Source of the DNA: Lacisediminihabitans sp040549465 | GTDB taxonomy: Bacteria > Actinomycetota > Actinomycetes > Actinomycetales > Microbacteriaceae | Direction: 5' to 3' | NCBI RefSeq assembly: GCF_040549465.1 | Contig: NZ_JBEPTL010000012.1 | Span: 1 to 64,000 of the forward strand | Length of the DNA: 64,000 nucleotides | In this document: positions 10,187 to 18,290 of the stretch, piece after piece | Position numbering within the stretch: the stretch's first letter is position 1 | Layout: the number at the start of each line of letters is the position of its first letter | The notes under the pieces: generated by a model | Told to the model about the DNA's origin: nothing | Database searches by the model: none | Seen by the model: the letters and a program-made list of their open reading frames with translations, nothing else | Program-made: the position numbers and the translations under genes

Positions 10187-10458
10187 AGATCGTGGCGATC
10201 TGCGGGGCCGGCATCGGTAGTTCCGGCATCCTGAAGGTGAACACCGAGCGGGTGCTCACACGACTCGGACTGGAGGCGGATGTCACGGCCGCCCACCTTG
10301 GAACCCTCACGAGCGACGCAGCCGACGCCCAGATCATCCTGACCTCCGCAGAATTCGTGGACGCCATCGGCAAGACCTTCGCCGACGTGATCGTCATCGA
10401 GAACTACTTCGACACCGCCGAGCTGTCGACGAAACTCGAAGCGGCCCTGGGTAGTTAG
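10183..10458 (+). CDS. PTS EIIB component (lactose/ascorbate type)
   Basis: A 91-residue single-domain EIIB with the phosphorylated Cys7 in the P-loop-like ICGAGIGSSGIL, characteristic of UlaB/SgaB-type domains. ATG 10183 is preceded by GGGAGGAA, a strong Shine-Dalgarno inside the IIA gene, and overlaps the IIA stop by 4 bp. The usual third partner (IIC, UlaA-like) is missing; the next gene is convergent and the two stop codons overlap at 10455-10458. Confidence 0.88.
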   Translation: MKIVAICGAGIGSSGILKVNTERVLTRLGLEADVTAAHLGTLTSDAADAQIILTSAEFVDAIGKTFADVIVIENYFDTAELSTKLEAALGS

Positions 10459-12194
10459 GCGTCGGCGAGAAGTTTCCGCACACCAGCACCCAGCGCGTCG
10501 ACCGCGGCCTGAGCTTTGTCCTGCCTCTCGAGGGCAGACCCGTCGGTGCTGGACGCGTCGAGGTAGACCTTCACCTTCGGCTCCGTGCCGCTCGGCCGCA
10601 CGATCACGCGAGAGCCGTCGTCCAGCCAGATGCGCAGGATGTTGCTCGGCGGGAACTGTTCGAAGCCGTCGGCGAAATCGTCGATCAGTCGAACAGGTAC
10701 GTCGCCGATCATCTCCGGTGGCGTGGCGCGGAGTCGGTCCATGATCCGGGGGATGTCAGCGAGATCGCTCACCCGCACCGAGATCTGGTCTGACGCGAAG
10801 GCTCCGAATGTCTCGGCGAAGGCCAGCCGGTGCTCTTCCAGTGTCTTTCCCTCGGCTTTGAGGTCCGCCACCATGGCGATGAACTCCACGGCGGCTGAGA
10901 TGCCGTCTTTGTCCCGGATCTTGTCCGGATCGACCAGATAGCCGAGGGCCTCCTCATATCCGTAGAACAACCCGGGAACCCGCGATACCCACTTGAATCC
11001 AGTGAGGGTGTCGGCGTAGTCGAGCCGATAGTGGCTCGCCACGGCGGCCAGGGCGGGGGAGCTGACGATCGAGGCGGCGAGGACGCCGTGAGGTGCAGCC
11101 GCGCTGACCTGTCCGGCCACACTGAACTCCCGGGCCACACTGAGCTCTCGGGCCACACTGAGCCGTTCGGCCATGCGCCAGCCGAGCAGGGCGCCGACCT
11201 CGTTGCCGCTCAGCCGCTGCCATCCGCCGTCCGGATCCGGGATGCCGACGGCCAGCCGGTCCGCGTCGGGATCGTTGGCGATGACGAGCTCCGCATCGAC
11301 CTCGGTCGCCGTGGCGAAGGAGAGGTCCATGGCGCCCGGCTCCTCAGGGTTCGGGAAGTTCACCGTGGGAAAGTCGGCATCCGGCTGGATCTGTTTCGCG
11401 ACGATCACCGGCTCGCCGAAGCCGGCGTCGATGAAGACCCGGCGCGCGGTCTCCCAGCCCACACCGTGCATCGCCGTATAGACGTACGTGACGGGAGCGG
11501 ATGATGGTCCGGCCAGCGCTGCCGTGAGACGCACGTATTCGTCGAGCACGTCCTCGCCGGCGGTTTCGTAGTCCGTGGACCGCGGAAGCTCGAGCACGTT
11601 CTGCTCCGCCGCGACCCGCAGGATCTGCGCGGCGATCTCGCCGTCGGCTGGCGGCACGATCTGCGAGCCGTCGTCGTCCCCACCGAGGTAGACCTTGTAG
11701 CCGTTGTCTTGCGGGGGGTTGTGGCTCGCCGTCACCATGACGCCGGCGCTGACGCCGAGGTGTCGCACGGCGAAGGCGAGCACGGGCGTGGGGAGCAACC
11801 GCGGCAGGATGATCGCGCGCACTCCGGCGCCGACCATGAGTTCGGCCGTGTCGGTCGCGAAGACCTGCGAGTTCTTACGACCGTCGTAACCGATCACCAC
11901 GCTCGGGTTGTCCCCCTTGCCGAGGAGGAACGCGGCGAGTCCGGCCGCAGCCTGCGCGACCAGCACGCGGTTCATGCGGTTGGATCCGGCCTCGATGCGG
12001 CCTCGAAGGCCCGCAGTGCCGAACTCGAGGCGGGTGTCGAAGCGGTCGTGCAGCTGCGCTTCGGCCGCCGAATCTCCGGCCGTGGCATCCGCGATCAGCC
12101 GGTCGAGCTCTGCGCGGGTCTCGGCGTCCGGATCCTGGTCGCGCCAGGCGGCTGCGATCTCAACGATCGCTCGCTGAGCCAGTCGAGGTGTCAC
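10455..12194 (-). CDS. Phosphohexomutase (phosphoglucomutase/phosphomannomutase family)
   Basis: A 579-residue alpha-D-phosphohexomutase; the length fits the long PgcA / PGM2-like subgroup, some of which act as phosphopentomutases. Visible motifs: FGTAGLRGRI substrate entry, phosphoserine loop VTASHNPPQDNGYKVY, metal loop NDPDADRLAVG, sugar loop GYEEALGY and phosphate loop RPSGTEPKVKVYL. It overlaps the purine nucleoside phosphorylase upstream by 4 bp, so it may convert the (deoxy)ribose-1-phosphate released there. Between metal and sugar loops is an insert made by an 18-bp tandem repeat (11115-11161). Start is GTG 12194. Confidence 0.88.
   Translation of the reverse strand: MTPRLAQRAIVEIAAAWRDQDPDAETRAELDRLIADATAGDSAAEAQLHDRFDTRLEFGTAGLRGRIEAGSNRMNRVLVAQAAAGLAAFLLGKGDNPSVVIGYDGRKNSQVFATDTAELMVGAGVRAIILPRLLPTPVLAFAVRHLGVSAGVMVTASHNPPQDNGYKVYLGGDDDGSQIVPPADGEIAAQILRVAAEQNVLELPRSTDYETAGEDVLDEYVRLTAALAGPSSAPVTYVYTAMHGVGWETARRVFIDAGFGEPVIVAKQIQPDADFPTVNFPNPEEPGAMDLSFATATEVDAELVIANDPDADRLAVGIPDPDGGWQRLSGNEVGALLGWRMAERLSVARELSVAREFSVAGQVSAAAPHGVLAASIVSSPALAAVASHYRLDYADTLTGFKWVSRVPGLFYGYEEALGYLVDPDKIRDKDGISAAVEFIAMVADLKAEGKTLEEHRLAFAETFGAFASDQISVRVSDLADIPRIMDRLRATPPEMIGDVPVRLIDDFADGFEQFPPSNILRIWLDDGSRVIVRPSGTEPKVKVYLDASSTDGSALERQDKAQAAVDALGAGVRKLLADA
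11115..11161. repeat. 18-bp in-frame tandem repeat inside the mutase gene
   Basis: The core GGCCACACTGA recurs at 11115, 11133 and 11151, exactly 18 bp apart. On the coding strand each unit encodes six residues, giving the run LSVARELSVAREFSVA. Copy-number change would keep the frame and alter only a surface loop. Confidence 0.9.
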
Positions 12195-13024
12195 AGCTCG
12201 GCCACGATCCGGGCGAGCAGAGCGCTGATCACGGACTCGGCATCACGCCCGGCCTCGATGACCTCCTGGTGGCTGAGTGGGGTCTTCTGGATGCCGGCAG
12301 CCAGGTTCGTGATCAACGACAGACCGAGAATCTCCATGCCGGCCTGCCGTGCGGCTATCGCTTCGAGAGCCGTGGACATCCCGACGATGTGGCCGCCGAT
12401 GGTCTTAGCCATCTGTACCTCGGCCGGTGTCTCATAGTGCGGTCCGCGGAACTGCACGTAGACGCCCTCGTCCAGGCTGGACTCGACGGTCCTGGCGAGA
12501 TCGCGCAGCCGCTTCGAATACAGGTCGGTGAGGTCGATGAAGGTGGCGCCCTCGAGCGGCGAGTCGGCCGTGAGGTTGATGTGGTCGCTGATGAGAACCG
12601 GTGTGCCGGGCTTCCACGATTCGCGGATGCCGCCTGCGCCATTGGTGAGGATCATCACCGTCGCGCCGGTGGCGGCCGCGGTTCGCACGCTGTGGACGAC
12701 CCGGCGCACGCCATGGCCCTCGTAGTAGTGGGTGCGCGCGCCGATCACCAGTGCGCGCTTGCCGCCGGGCAGCAGCACCGACCGCAGGGTGCCGACGTGC
12801 CCTTCGAGGGCTGGCTTGCTGAAACCGCTGATCTCATGGGCCGGAATGGTGGCTGTCGTCTCGCCGATCAGATCGGCGGCTTTGCCCCAGCCGCTGCCGA
12901 GGGTGAGGGCGATGTCGTGGTGTTCCACGCCCGTCTTCTCGGCGATCTCGGCCGCAGCCCTGGCGGCGATCTCGAAAGGGTCCGCCGTTGGATCTTCGAG
13001 GGGATTCGGGTGCGTTGTGGGCAT
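12191..13024 (-). CDS. punA: Purine nucleoside phosphorylase
   Basis: A 277-residue trimeric-type purine nucleoside phosphorylase that splits inosine and guanosine to base and ribose-1-phosphate. Motifs: phosphate loop LTLGSGWG, GARTHYYEGH, ILTNGAGGI, SDHINLTADSPL, FRGPHYETPAE and the base-binding LITNLAAG with its Asn. The stop overlaps the mutase GTG by 4 bp, linking the two in one operon. Confidence 0.94.
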   Translation of the reverse strand: MPTTHPNPLEDPTADPFEIAARAAAEIAEKTGVEHHDIALTLGSGWGKAADLIGETTATIPAHEISGFSKPALEGHVGTLRSVLLPGGKRALVIGARTHYYEGHGVRRVVHSVRTAAATGATVMILTNGAGGIRESWKPGTPVLISDHINLTADSPLEGATFIDLTDLYSKRLRDLARTVESSLDEGVYVQFRGPHYETPAEVQMAKTIGGHIVGMSTALEAIAARQAGMEILGLSLITNLAAGIQKTPLSHQEVIEAGRDAESVISALLARIVAEL

Positions 13025-13030
13025 CCGTCC

Positions 13031-13036
13031 ACTCTA
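13031..13036 (-). promoter_or_regulatory. -10 (TAGAGT) of the purine nucleoside phosphorylase operon
   Basis: On the minus strand TAGAGT ends 6 nt before ATG 13024, placing the predicted start at the A of the codon. Fits the leaderless pattern seen elsewhere in the window. Confidence 0.4.
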
Positions 13037-13160
13037 TTGCCGCACCCCATCGAAAACTCAGGACTTCGGCGCGTGGAAGGTGCGCAATGGCAGCGTGGAT
13101 GCATCGATCGATACCGATCTCCTGAATTTTCGACAGCCCCGGAGTGGGGTGGGGTGCGGT

Positions 13161-13190
13161 TTGGCCGCCACGCACTCGGCACGAGACAAT
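13161..13190 (+). promoter_or_regulatory. Promoter of the LpdA-like gene
   Basis: TTGGCC (13161-13166) and GACAAT (13185-13190) are 18 bp apart, and GACAAT ends 6 nt before ATG 13197. This is a plausible sigma-70-type promoter producing a leaderless message. Confidence 0.5.
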
Positions 13191-13196
13191 GGACGC

Positions 13197-14633
13197 ATGT
13201 CCTATGAATTCGAGCGTAAGCAACGCGTCGTCGTCGTAGGCGGTGGCCCTGGCGGGTACGAGGCCGCGATCACTGGAGCCCAGATGGGCGCCGACGTCAC
13301 CGTGATCGAGCGCGTCGGCGTCGGTGGATCCGCCGTGTTGACTGATGTCGTGCCGTCCAAGACCCTCATCGCGACGGCGGAGGCGGCCAACGCCATCGGC
13401 GAAGCGACCGACCTCGGTGTGCAGTTCTTCACTCGCGGCGACTCCGGCCGCCCCATCCGTCCAGAGGTCACCGTCAACCTCGCTGCGGTCAACCAGCGCC
13501 TGCAACGGCTCGCTCGCCAGCAGTCGGAAGACATGAAGTCGCAGCTCATCAAGGCCGGTGTCAGGGTGGTGCAGGGCGACGGGCGTCTCGATGGCCCGAG
13601 CCGCGTGATCGTGTCGACAGGCACAGGCAAGACCAGCACCGATTTCGACGAGATCGACGCGGACACCATCGTCGTCTCGGTCGGCGCCAGCCCGCGCATT
13701 CTTCCCTCGGCGAAGCCGGACGGCGAGCGTATCCTCACCTGGACGCAGCTCTACAGCCTTCAGGAGACTCCTGAACACCTCATCGTCGTCGGCTCCGGTG
13801 TCACCGGTGCCGAGTTCGCCTCCGCCTACACCGCCCTCGGCTCGAAGGTCACGCTGATCTCTTCGCGCGACCAGGTGCTGCCCGGCGAAGACGCGGATGC
13901 GGCGAGGGTTATCGAGGATGTCTTCAGGCGAAACGGAATGACGGTGCTCTCGAAGTCCCGCGCCGAGTCGGTCACACGCACGAAGGACGGCGTGGTCGCG
14001 ACCCTCGCTGACGGACGAACCGTCGAGGGCAGCCACTGTCTCATGGCCGTCGGTTCGATCCCGAACACCCGGGGCATCGGTCTCACGGAGGCCGGCGTTC
14101 AGCTCACCGATTCCGGCCATATCCGGGTGAACCGGGTCGCACGCACCTCGATGCCCTCCATTTATGCGGCCGGCGACTGCTCGGACTTCCTGCCGCTGGC
14201 ATCCGTCGCCTCGATGCAGGGTCGCACGGCGATCTTTCATGCGATGGGGGATGCCGTGAACCCCACCGAGTTGCGGAACGTCACGTCGAACATCTTCACG
14301 CAGCCGGAGATCGCGACAGTCGGCTGGACTCAGAAGCAGATCGAAGACGGCATAGCCCAGGGCGAGATCTACAAGCTTCCGCTGGCATCCAACCCTCGCG
14401 CGAAGATGATGGGCATCAAAGATGGCTTCGTGAAGCTGTTCGCCCGCACCGGATCAGGCACCGTGATCGGTGGTGTGATCGTCGCGCCGCGGGCATCCGA
14501 GCTGATCCTCCCCATCGCGATCGCTGTCGAGCATCGCCTCACCGTCGACCAGGTCGCCCGCGCCTTCGCGGTCTACCCGTCGCTCTCGGACAGCATCACG
14601 GATGCCGCCCGTGCCATGCACATCGTCAACTAG
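13197..14633 (+). CDS. lpdA: NAD(P)H-quinone dehydrogenase, LpdA-like flavoprotein
   Basis: A 478-residue pyridine nucleotide-disulfide reductase-fold protein. FAD site VVVGGGPGGYEAA at the N-terminus, NAD(P) site VVGSGVTGAEFASAYTALG, second FAD motif IYAAGDCSDFLP and the C-terminal dimerisation domain are all present. The redox CxxxxC of true lipoamide dehydrogenases is replaced by GGSAVLTDVVPSK, as in mycobacterial LpdA (Rv3303c type), which reduces quinones rather than disulfides. ATG 13197 is chosen: the frame is open to 12732, but that part lies antisense in the phosphorylase. Its stop overlaps that of the convergent acyltransferase-like gene. Confidence 0.9.
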   Translation: MSYEFERKQRVVVVGGGPGGYEAAITGAQMGADVTVIERVGVGGSAVLTDVVPSKTLIATAEAANAIGEATDLGVQFFTRGDSGRPIRPEVTVNLAAVNQRLQRLARQQSEDMKSQLIKAGVRVVQGDGRLDGPSRVIVSTGTGKTSTDFDEIDADTIVVSVGASPRILPSAKPDGERILTWTQLYSLQETPEHLIVVGSGVTGAEFASAYTALGSKVTLISSRDQVLPGEDADAARVIEDVFRRNGMTVLSKSRAESVTRTKDGVVATLADGRTVEGSHCLMAVGSIPNTRGIGLTEAGVQLTDSGHIRVNRVARTSMPSIYAAGDCSDFLPLASVASMQGRTAIFHAMGDAVNPTELRNVTSNIFTQPEIATVGWTQKQIEDGIAQGEIYKLPLASNPRAKMMGIKDGFVKLFARTGSGTVIGGVIVAPRASELILPIAIAVEHRLTVDQVARAFAVYPSLSDSITDAARAMHIVN

Positions 14634-15436
14634 AGCCGAAGATACCCTGACGGTTCTCGCCAGTGCCGTCCGGCGGCGAGGTGGCCGAGCGCTGCGGTCT
14701 CGAGGCGCGTCTTCGGCGTGACTGCTGCGAGCTCGGAGAGCGGCCGCCGGAAGATGAACTTAGCGACATCCTGATCGCCGGCATCCGTGTCGTGGCCCCC
14801 GTCGAAAATCGTGAAGCGTCGCTGGAAGTCGAGGATGTTCGAGTCGGCAGGCAGATACTCCGTCAGCTGGGCGTCGAGCAGCCACGACGAGCAGACGATG
14901 GTGCGGGTGGTCGTGTCGCCGAAGACGGCGTCGAAGAACGATGCCGCGCTCCCGATCGAGTCGTCGCAGGCGGCAGGCGTGAGCGGGCCGAGCTCAGGCA
15001 CGTGTAGCGCCCATGCCGACTCATCAGTCGGAGGACAGAACGCCCCGACCTCGAACTGCAGTCGGCCCAGGGTGAAGACGCGGGCCTGCACTATCGACGC
15101 GAACCAGTCGATCCCGGTCAGCTCGAGACCGTAGAGGCGCAGTTTCGTGCCGATGTCGGCGATGGTCGCCTCGGTCACCTCGGTTGGCACACGATGCCCA
15201 GCATTCCAGCATTCCGTGTGCGGCACCGTCGCGAGAATGGCGAGGAGAGCGGCGTTCGGTGACATTCCTCGGGGCCACGGCGCGGCATCCGCGGCCCCGA
15301 TATGGGCAGTGAGCACCTCGACCTGCGAAGGTACGGAGCTCAGATCGCATTCCGCCCAGAGGGCCTGCGACTCGGTGTGGGAGAGACCCATCCGTGCGAT
15401 GACATCGGTGATGGTCTCGCGGGCGAGTTCAGGCAT
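14630..15436 (-). CDS. Acyltransferase-domain (GNAT-like) protein in the amino-sugar operon
   Basis: A 268-residue soluble protein, probably of the two-domain acyltransferase group with a GNAT-like C-terminal domain. Recognisable stretches are MSPNAALLAILATVPH, LYGLELTGIDWFAS and LGRLQFEVGAF, followed by HVPELGPLT and ACDDSIGSAASFFDAVF. ATG 15436 overlaps the aldolase stop by 8 bp, so it is the last gene of the operon. Family assignment is moderate; substrate is unknown, but an amino-sugar or its phosphate would suit the neighbours. Confidence 0.6.
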   Translation of the reverse strand: MPELARETITDVIARMGLSHTESQALWAECDLSSVPSQVEVLTAHIGAADAAPWPRGMSPNAALLAILATVPHTECWNAGHRVPTEVTEATIADIGTKLRLYGLELTGIDWFASIVQARVFTLGRLQFEVGAFCPPTDESAWALHVPELGPLTPAACDDSIGSAASFFDAVFGDTTTRTIVCSSWLLDAQLTEYLPADSNILDFQRRFTIFDGGHDTDAGDQDVAKFIFRRPLSELAAVTPKTRLETAALGHLAAGRHWREPSGYLRL

Positions 15437-16262
15437 GCCCGAGCAACTCGAGAATCCGCGAGGTCTCGGCGGCGATCGCGTCACGTCCGCTGCGCACGTA
15501 GACGCGCGGGTCGACCAGGTCGGGATCGGCATCGAGCACCTCACGCAACGCGCGGGTGAACAGCGCGTTCAGATGCGTCGAGATGTTGATCTTGGTCATA
15601 CCGCTGGCGACGGCGGCTCGCAGCTCGTCGTCGGGCAGCCCCGACGACCCGTGCAGCACGAGCGGCACCGGCACTGCGGCCCGCAGTGCGGTGATGAGTT
15701 CGCGGTCCACAGCGGCGACCCTGCTCGTCATGGCATGCGAGGTTCCCACGGCGACGGCGAGCGAATCGACCCCGGTCTCGGCGACGAAGGTCGCTGCCTG
15801 GTGCGGGTCGGTTCGTGCACCGGGCGCGTGCACGCCGTCCTTGCCGCCGACCTCACCCAGCTCAGCCTCCACGGCGACGCCGGCGGCGTGGCAGAGCTCC
15901 ACGATGCTGCGGGTGGCAGCCACGTTCTCGGCATAGGGCAGTTGGGAGGCGTCGAACATGACACTCTGCACGCCGAGCTCCACGCCTTCGCGAATGAGAT
16001 CGGCGTCTTCGATGTGGTCGAGGTGCACGATGACGTCGACGGATGCCCGCTCTGCGATGGCGAGCGATGCCCTGGTGATCGGCTCCAACCCCCCGTGATA
16101 GGCGATGCAGTTCTCGCTGATCTGCAGGACGACCGGAGTTCCCGCGTTTTCTGCCCCTGCGACGATCGCCTCGGCGTGCTCGAGCAGTACGACGTTGAAA
16201 GCGCCGACGCCGGTGGCGGCGGATTGCGCCGACTCGAGGATGGACATAAGGCTCCGGGTCAT
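15429..16262 (-). CDS. Class II ketose-bisphosphate aldolase (tagatose/fructose type)
   Basis: A 277-residue zinc-dependent aldolase. Metal and substrate residues: VIVHLDHIEDADLI (His, Asp, His), EAELGEVGGKDG (Glu), VGTSHAM (His), LHGSSGLPDDEL (His) and KINISTHLN. Length and motifs fit the GatY/KbaY/FbaA family. With the PfkB kinase upstream (7 bp gap) it should cleave tagatose- or fructose-1,6-bisphosphate to triose phosphates. ATG 16262 was chosen because the upstream open frame lies inside the kinase gene. Confidence 0.88.
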   Translation of the reverse strand: MTRSLMSILESAQSAATGVGAFNVVLLEHAEAIVAGAENAGTPVVLQISENCIAYHGGLEPITRASLAIAERASVDVIVHLDHIEDADLIREGVELGVQSVMFDASQLPYAENVAATRSIVELCHAAGVAVEAELGEVGGKDGVHAPGARTDPHQAATFVAETGVDSLAVAVGTSHAMTSRVAAVDRELITALRAAVPVPLVLHGSSGLPDDELRAAVASGMTKINISTHLNALFTRALREVLDADPDLVDPRVYVRSGRDAIAAETSRILELLGHA

Positions 16263-16269
16263 GACTGGC

Positions 16270-17184
16270 TCATTTCGTGGTGTCTGGTCGGCTGAGAAAG
16301 AGGTGGAATGCGTCGAGATCGACGTCGCCGGCGACGGGGCGCAGGACTGCCGCTGCTCCCAGCGCGGCGGACCAGCGCAGGGCCTCGTCGATCGGGAGGC
16401 CCTCCAGCAGCGCGGCGGCCAGACCCGCCGTGGCAGCGTCGCCGGCTCCGGTCGGGTTGCCGTCGACACCGCCCACGGCGGCGACCGAGTAGTCGCGCTC
16501 ATGATCGCGGGCGATAATGCCGTCGGCCCCGCGGGAGGCGACGACGAGTCCAGCGCCGAGTTCCATGGCCGCGGAGAGGGCAGTTTCGGGGCTAGTGGTT
16601 CGGGTGGCTTCCAGAAGTTCCTGCAGGTTCGGCTTCAGGATGTCCGCGCCGGCGCGCGCGGCAACGACCAGCGCGTCGCCGGACGAGTCGACGAGTACCG
16701 GAACGCCGGCTGCCCGAGCGGCAGCGACCATCCGTCCAACCTCCGCCGGATCGGCCGCGGCCGGGAGCGAACCGGAGACGATGAGCATGTCGGCATCCGC
16801 GATCAGTCGCTCGATATTTGCGTGCAGCGCGGACCACTCAGCTGTCGAAAGCGTTGGACCAGGCTCGACGAGGAGCGTCGGATGCGCGTGCTGGTCGGTG
16901 ACCGCGACGGTCGTGCGGGTGAGACCAGCGATGGTCGTCGTGCTCGCTTCCAGCCCCTCATCGCGCAGCGCTTCGGCGATCCAGTATCCCGTCGCGCCGC
17001 CGAGTGGGAGCACGCAGATCGGGTCACGGCCGAGGGCCGCGAGCCCACGCGCCACATTGACGCCCTTGCCGCCCGCTCGCCGGGTCACTTCGAGCACGCG
17101 GTTGGTCTCACCGAGCACCTGGCGGTCGACGCGATAGGTGACATCCACGGCCGGGTTGGGGGTCACGACGATGATTCGAGCCAT
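16270..17184 (-). CDS. PfkB-family hexose-phosphate kinase (1-phosphofructokinase/tagatose-6-P kinase type)
   Basis: A 304-residue PfkB sugar kinase. The first motif is RAGGKGVNVARGLAALG and the second, with the catalytic base, is GNPTGAGDAATAGLAAAL. The N-terminus (VVTPNPAVDVTYRVD) matches the LacC/FruK subgroup that phosphorylates ketohexose phosphates. ATG 17184 overlaps nagA by 22 bp; upstream codons of the same frame lie inside nagA. Its neighbours favour tagatose-6-phosphate as substrate; fructose-6-phosphate or fructose-1-phosphate remain possible. Confidence 0.87.
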   Translation of the reverse strand: MARIIVVTPNPAVDVTYRVDRQVLGETNRVLEVTRRAGGKGVNVARGLAALGRDPICVLPLGGATGYWIAEALRDEGLEASTTTIAGLTRTTVAVTDQHAHPTLLVEPGPTLSTAEWSALHANIERLIADADMLIVSGSLPAAADPAEVGRMVAAARAAGVPVLVDSSGDALVVAARAGADILKPNLQELLEATRTTSPETALSAAMELGAGLVVASRGADGIIARDHERDYSVAAVGGVDGNPTGAGDAATAGLAAALLEGLPIDEALRWSAALGAAAVLRPVAGDVDLDAFHLFLSRPDTTK

Positions 17185-18290
17185 TCGCCCCTCCTCATCA
17201 CTCGCGCGACTGCATCGCCGTCGAGCACGACCAGGTCGGCCGCAGATCCACTGGCAAGGCCGGTGTCGGTGAGACGCACAGCTCGTGCCGGGGTGCCGGT
17301 GGCTGCGCGCACCGCGGCGGTCATCGGGGAATCGAGCGTGTCGACGAGCATCCGGAATCCGTCGGCGACGGTGATGGTACTGCCGGCCAGGGAGGAACCG
17401 TCGGTGAGGCGCGCGACGCCGCCGACGACCCGCACCGACGAGCCGGCGATGCCATACTCGCCGTCGCCGCACCCGGTCGCGGCCATGGCGTCCGAGATGA
17501 GAGCGAGTCTGCCCAGTGCCATTCGGCGAACCAGTTCTATAATGTCTGACCTCAGGTGGTGGCCATCGAGGATCAGCTCCACAGTGACGCCGTCGTCCAG
17601 TAGGGCGACACCGGCGAGACCGGCCTCTCGATGGTGAAGGGGCCGCATTCCGTTGAAGAGGTGCGTCACAACGGAGGCGCCCCAGCCGATCGCGACGCGG
17701 GCCGTTGCCGCATCGGCGTCGCTGTGGCCAAGCGCTACGGTGATGCCCTGCTCCACGAGCCAGCGGATGACCTCCTCGGCCCCCTCGAGTTCCGGGGCGA
17801 TAGTGACCATGCGGATGGCTCCGCCGCCGGTCGACACGAGACGGCGGATCTCGTCGAGGCTCGGCAGGCGCAGCAACTCCGGGTCGTGCGCGCCACGTCG
17901 CGCCGGTGAGAGGTATGGGCCCTCCAGATGGATGCCGGCCAGAGAGCCGTCCTCGACGAGCGGCCGCAACCTGCGGACGGCCTCGTCGAGCGAATCGAGA
18001 GGAGCCGTGGCGACGGAGGCGAGCATGCGCGTCGTGCCTCGGCTCGCGTGATAACCGAGGATGGCGCGTGCTCCGTCCTGGTCGGCGGACCCGAAGTCCA
18101 CTCCCACGGCACCGTGGCTGTGGATGTCCACGAAGCCCGGAACGACGATTCCATCGAGATGCTCGGATACCGCGACCGGGGGATCGCCGCCCCCGAGCTC
18201 CGTGACGACACCGTCGTCGATCGCTATCCAGCCGGGACTCCAGTCACCGGCCTCGGTGACCAGGCGGTCGGCGGCGAGGACGGGAGACAT
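17163..18290 (-). CDS. nagA: N-acetylhexosamine-6-phosphate deacetylase
   Basis: A 375-residue amidohydrolase removing acetate from GlcNAc-6-P or GalNAc-6-P. Visible: VPGFVDIHSHGAVGVDF (metal HxH), GIHLEGPYLS (metal Glu), VALGHSDA and VVTHLFNGM (metal His residues), ELILDGHH and the catalytic Asp in LISDAMAATG. The start overlaps the ROK kinase stop by one base (TGATG). Confidence 0.93.
   Translation of the reverse strand: MSPVLAADRLVTEAGDWSPGWIAIDDGVVTELGGGDPPVAVSEHLDGIVVPGFVDIHSHGAVGVDFGSADQDGARAILGYHASRGTTRMLASVATAPLDSLDEAVRRLRPLVEDGSLAGIHLEGPYLSPARRGAHDPELLRLPSLDEIRRLVSTGGGAIRMVTIAPELEGAEEVIRWLVEQGITVALGHSDADAATARVAIGWGASVVTHLFNGMRPLHHREAGLAGVALLDDGVTVELILDGHHLRSDIIELVRRMALGRLALISDAMAATGCGDGEYGIAGSSVRVVGGVARLTDGSSLAGSTITVADGFRMLVDTLDSPMTAAVRAATGTPARAVRLTDTGLASGSAADLVVLDGDAVARVMRRGEWLESSS

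Noticed and set aside
12732..13196. 155-codon upstream extension of the LpdA-like gene
   Set aside because: It lies antisense in punA, lacks motifs, and the flavin-binding motif starts right after ATG 13197.
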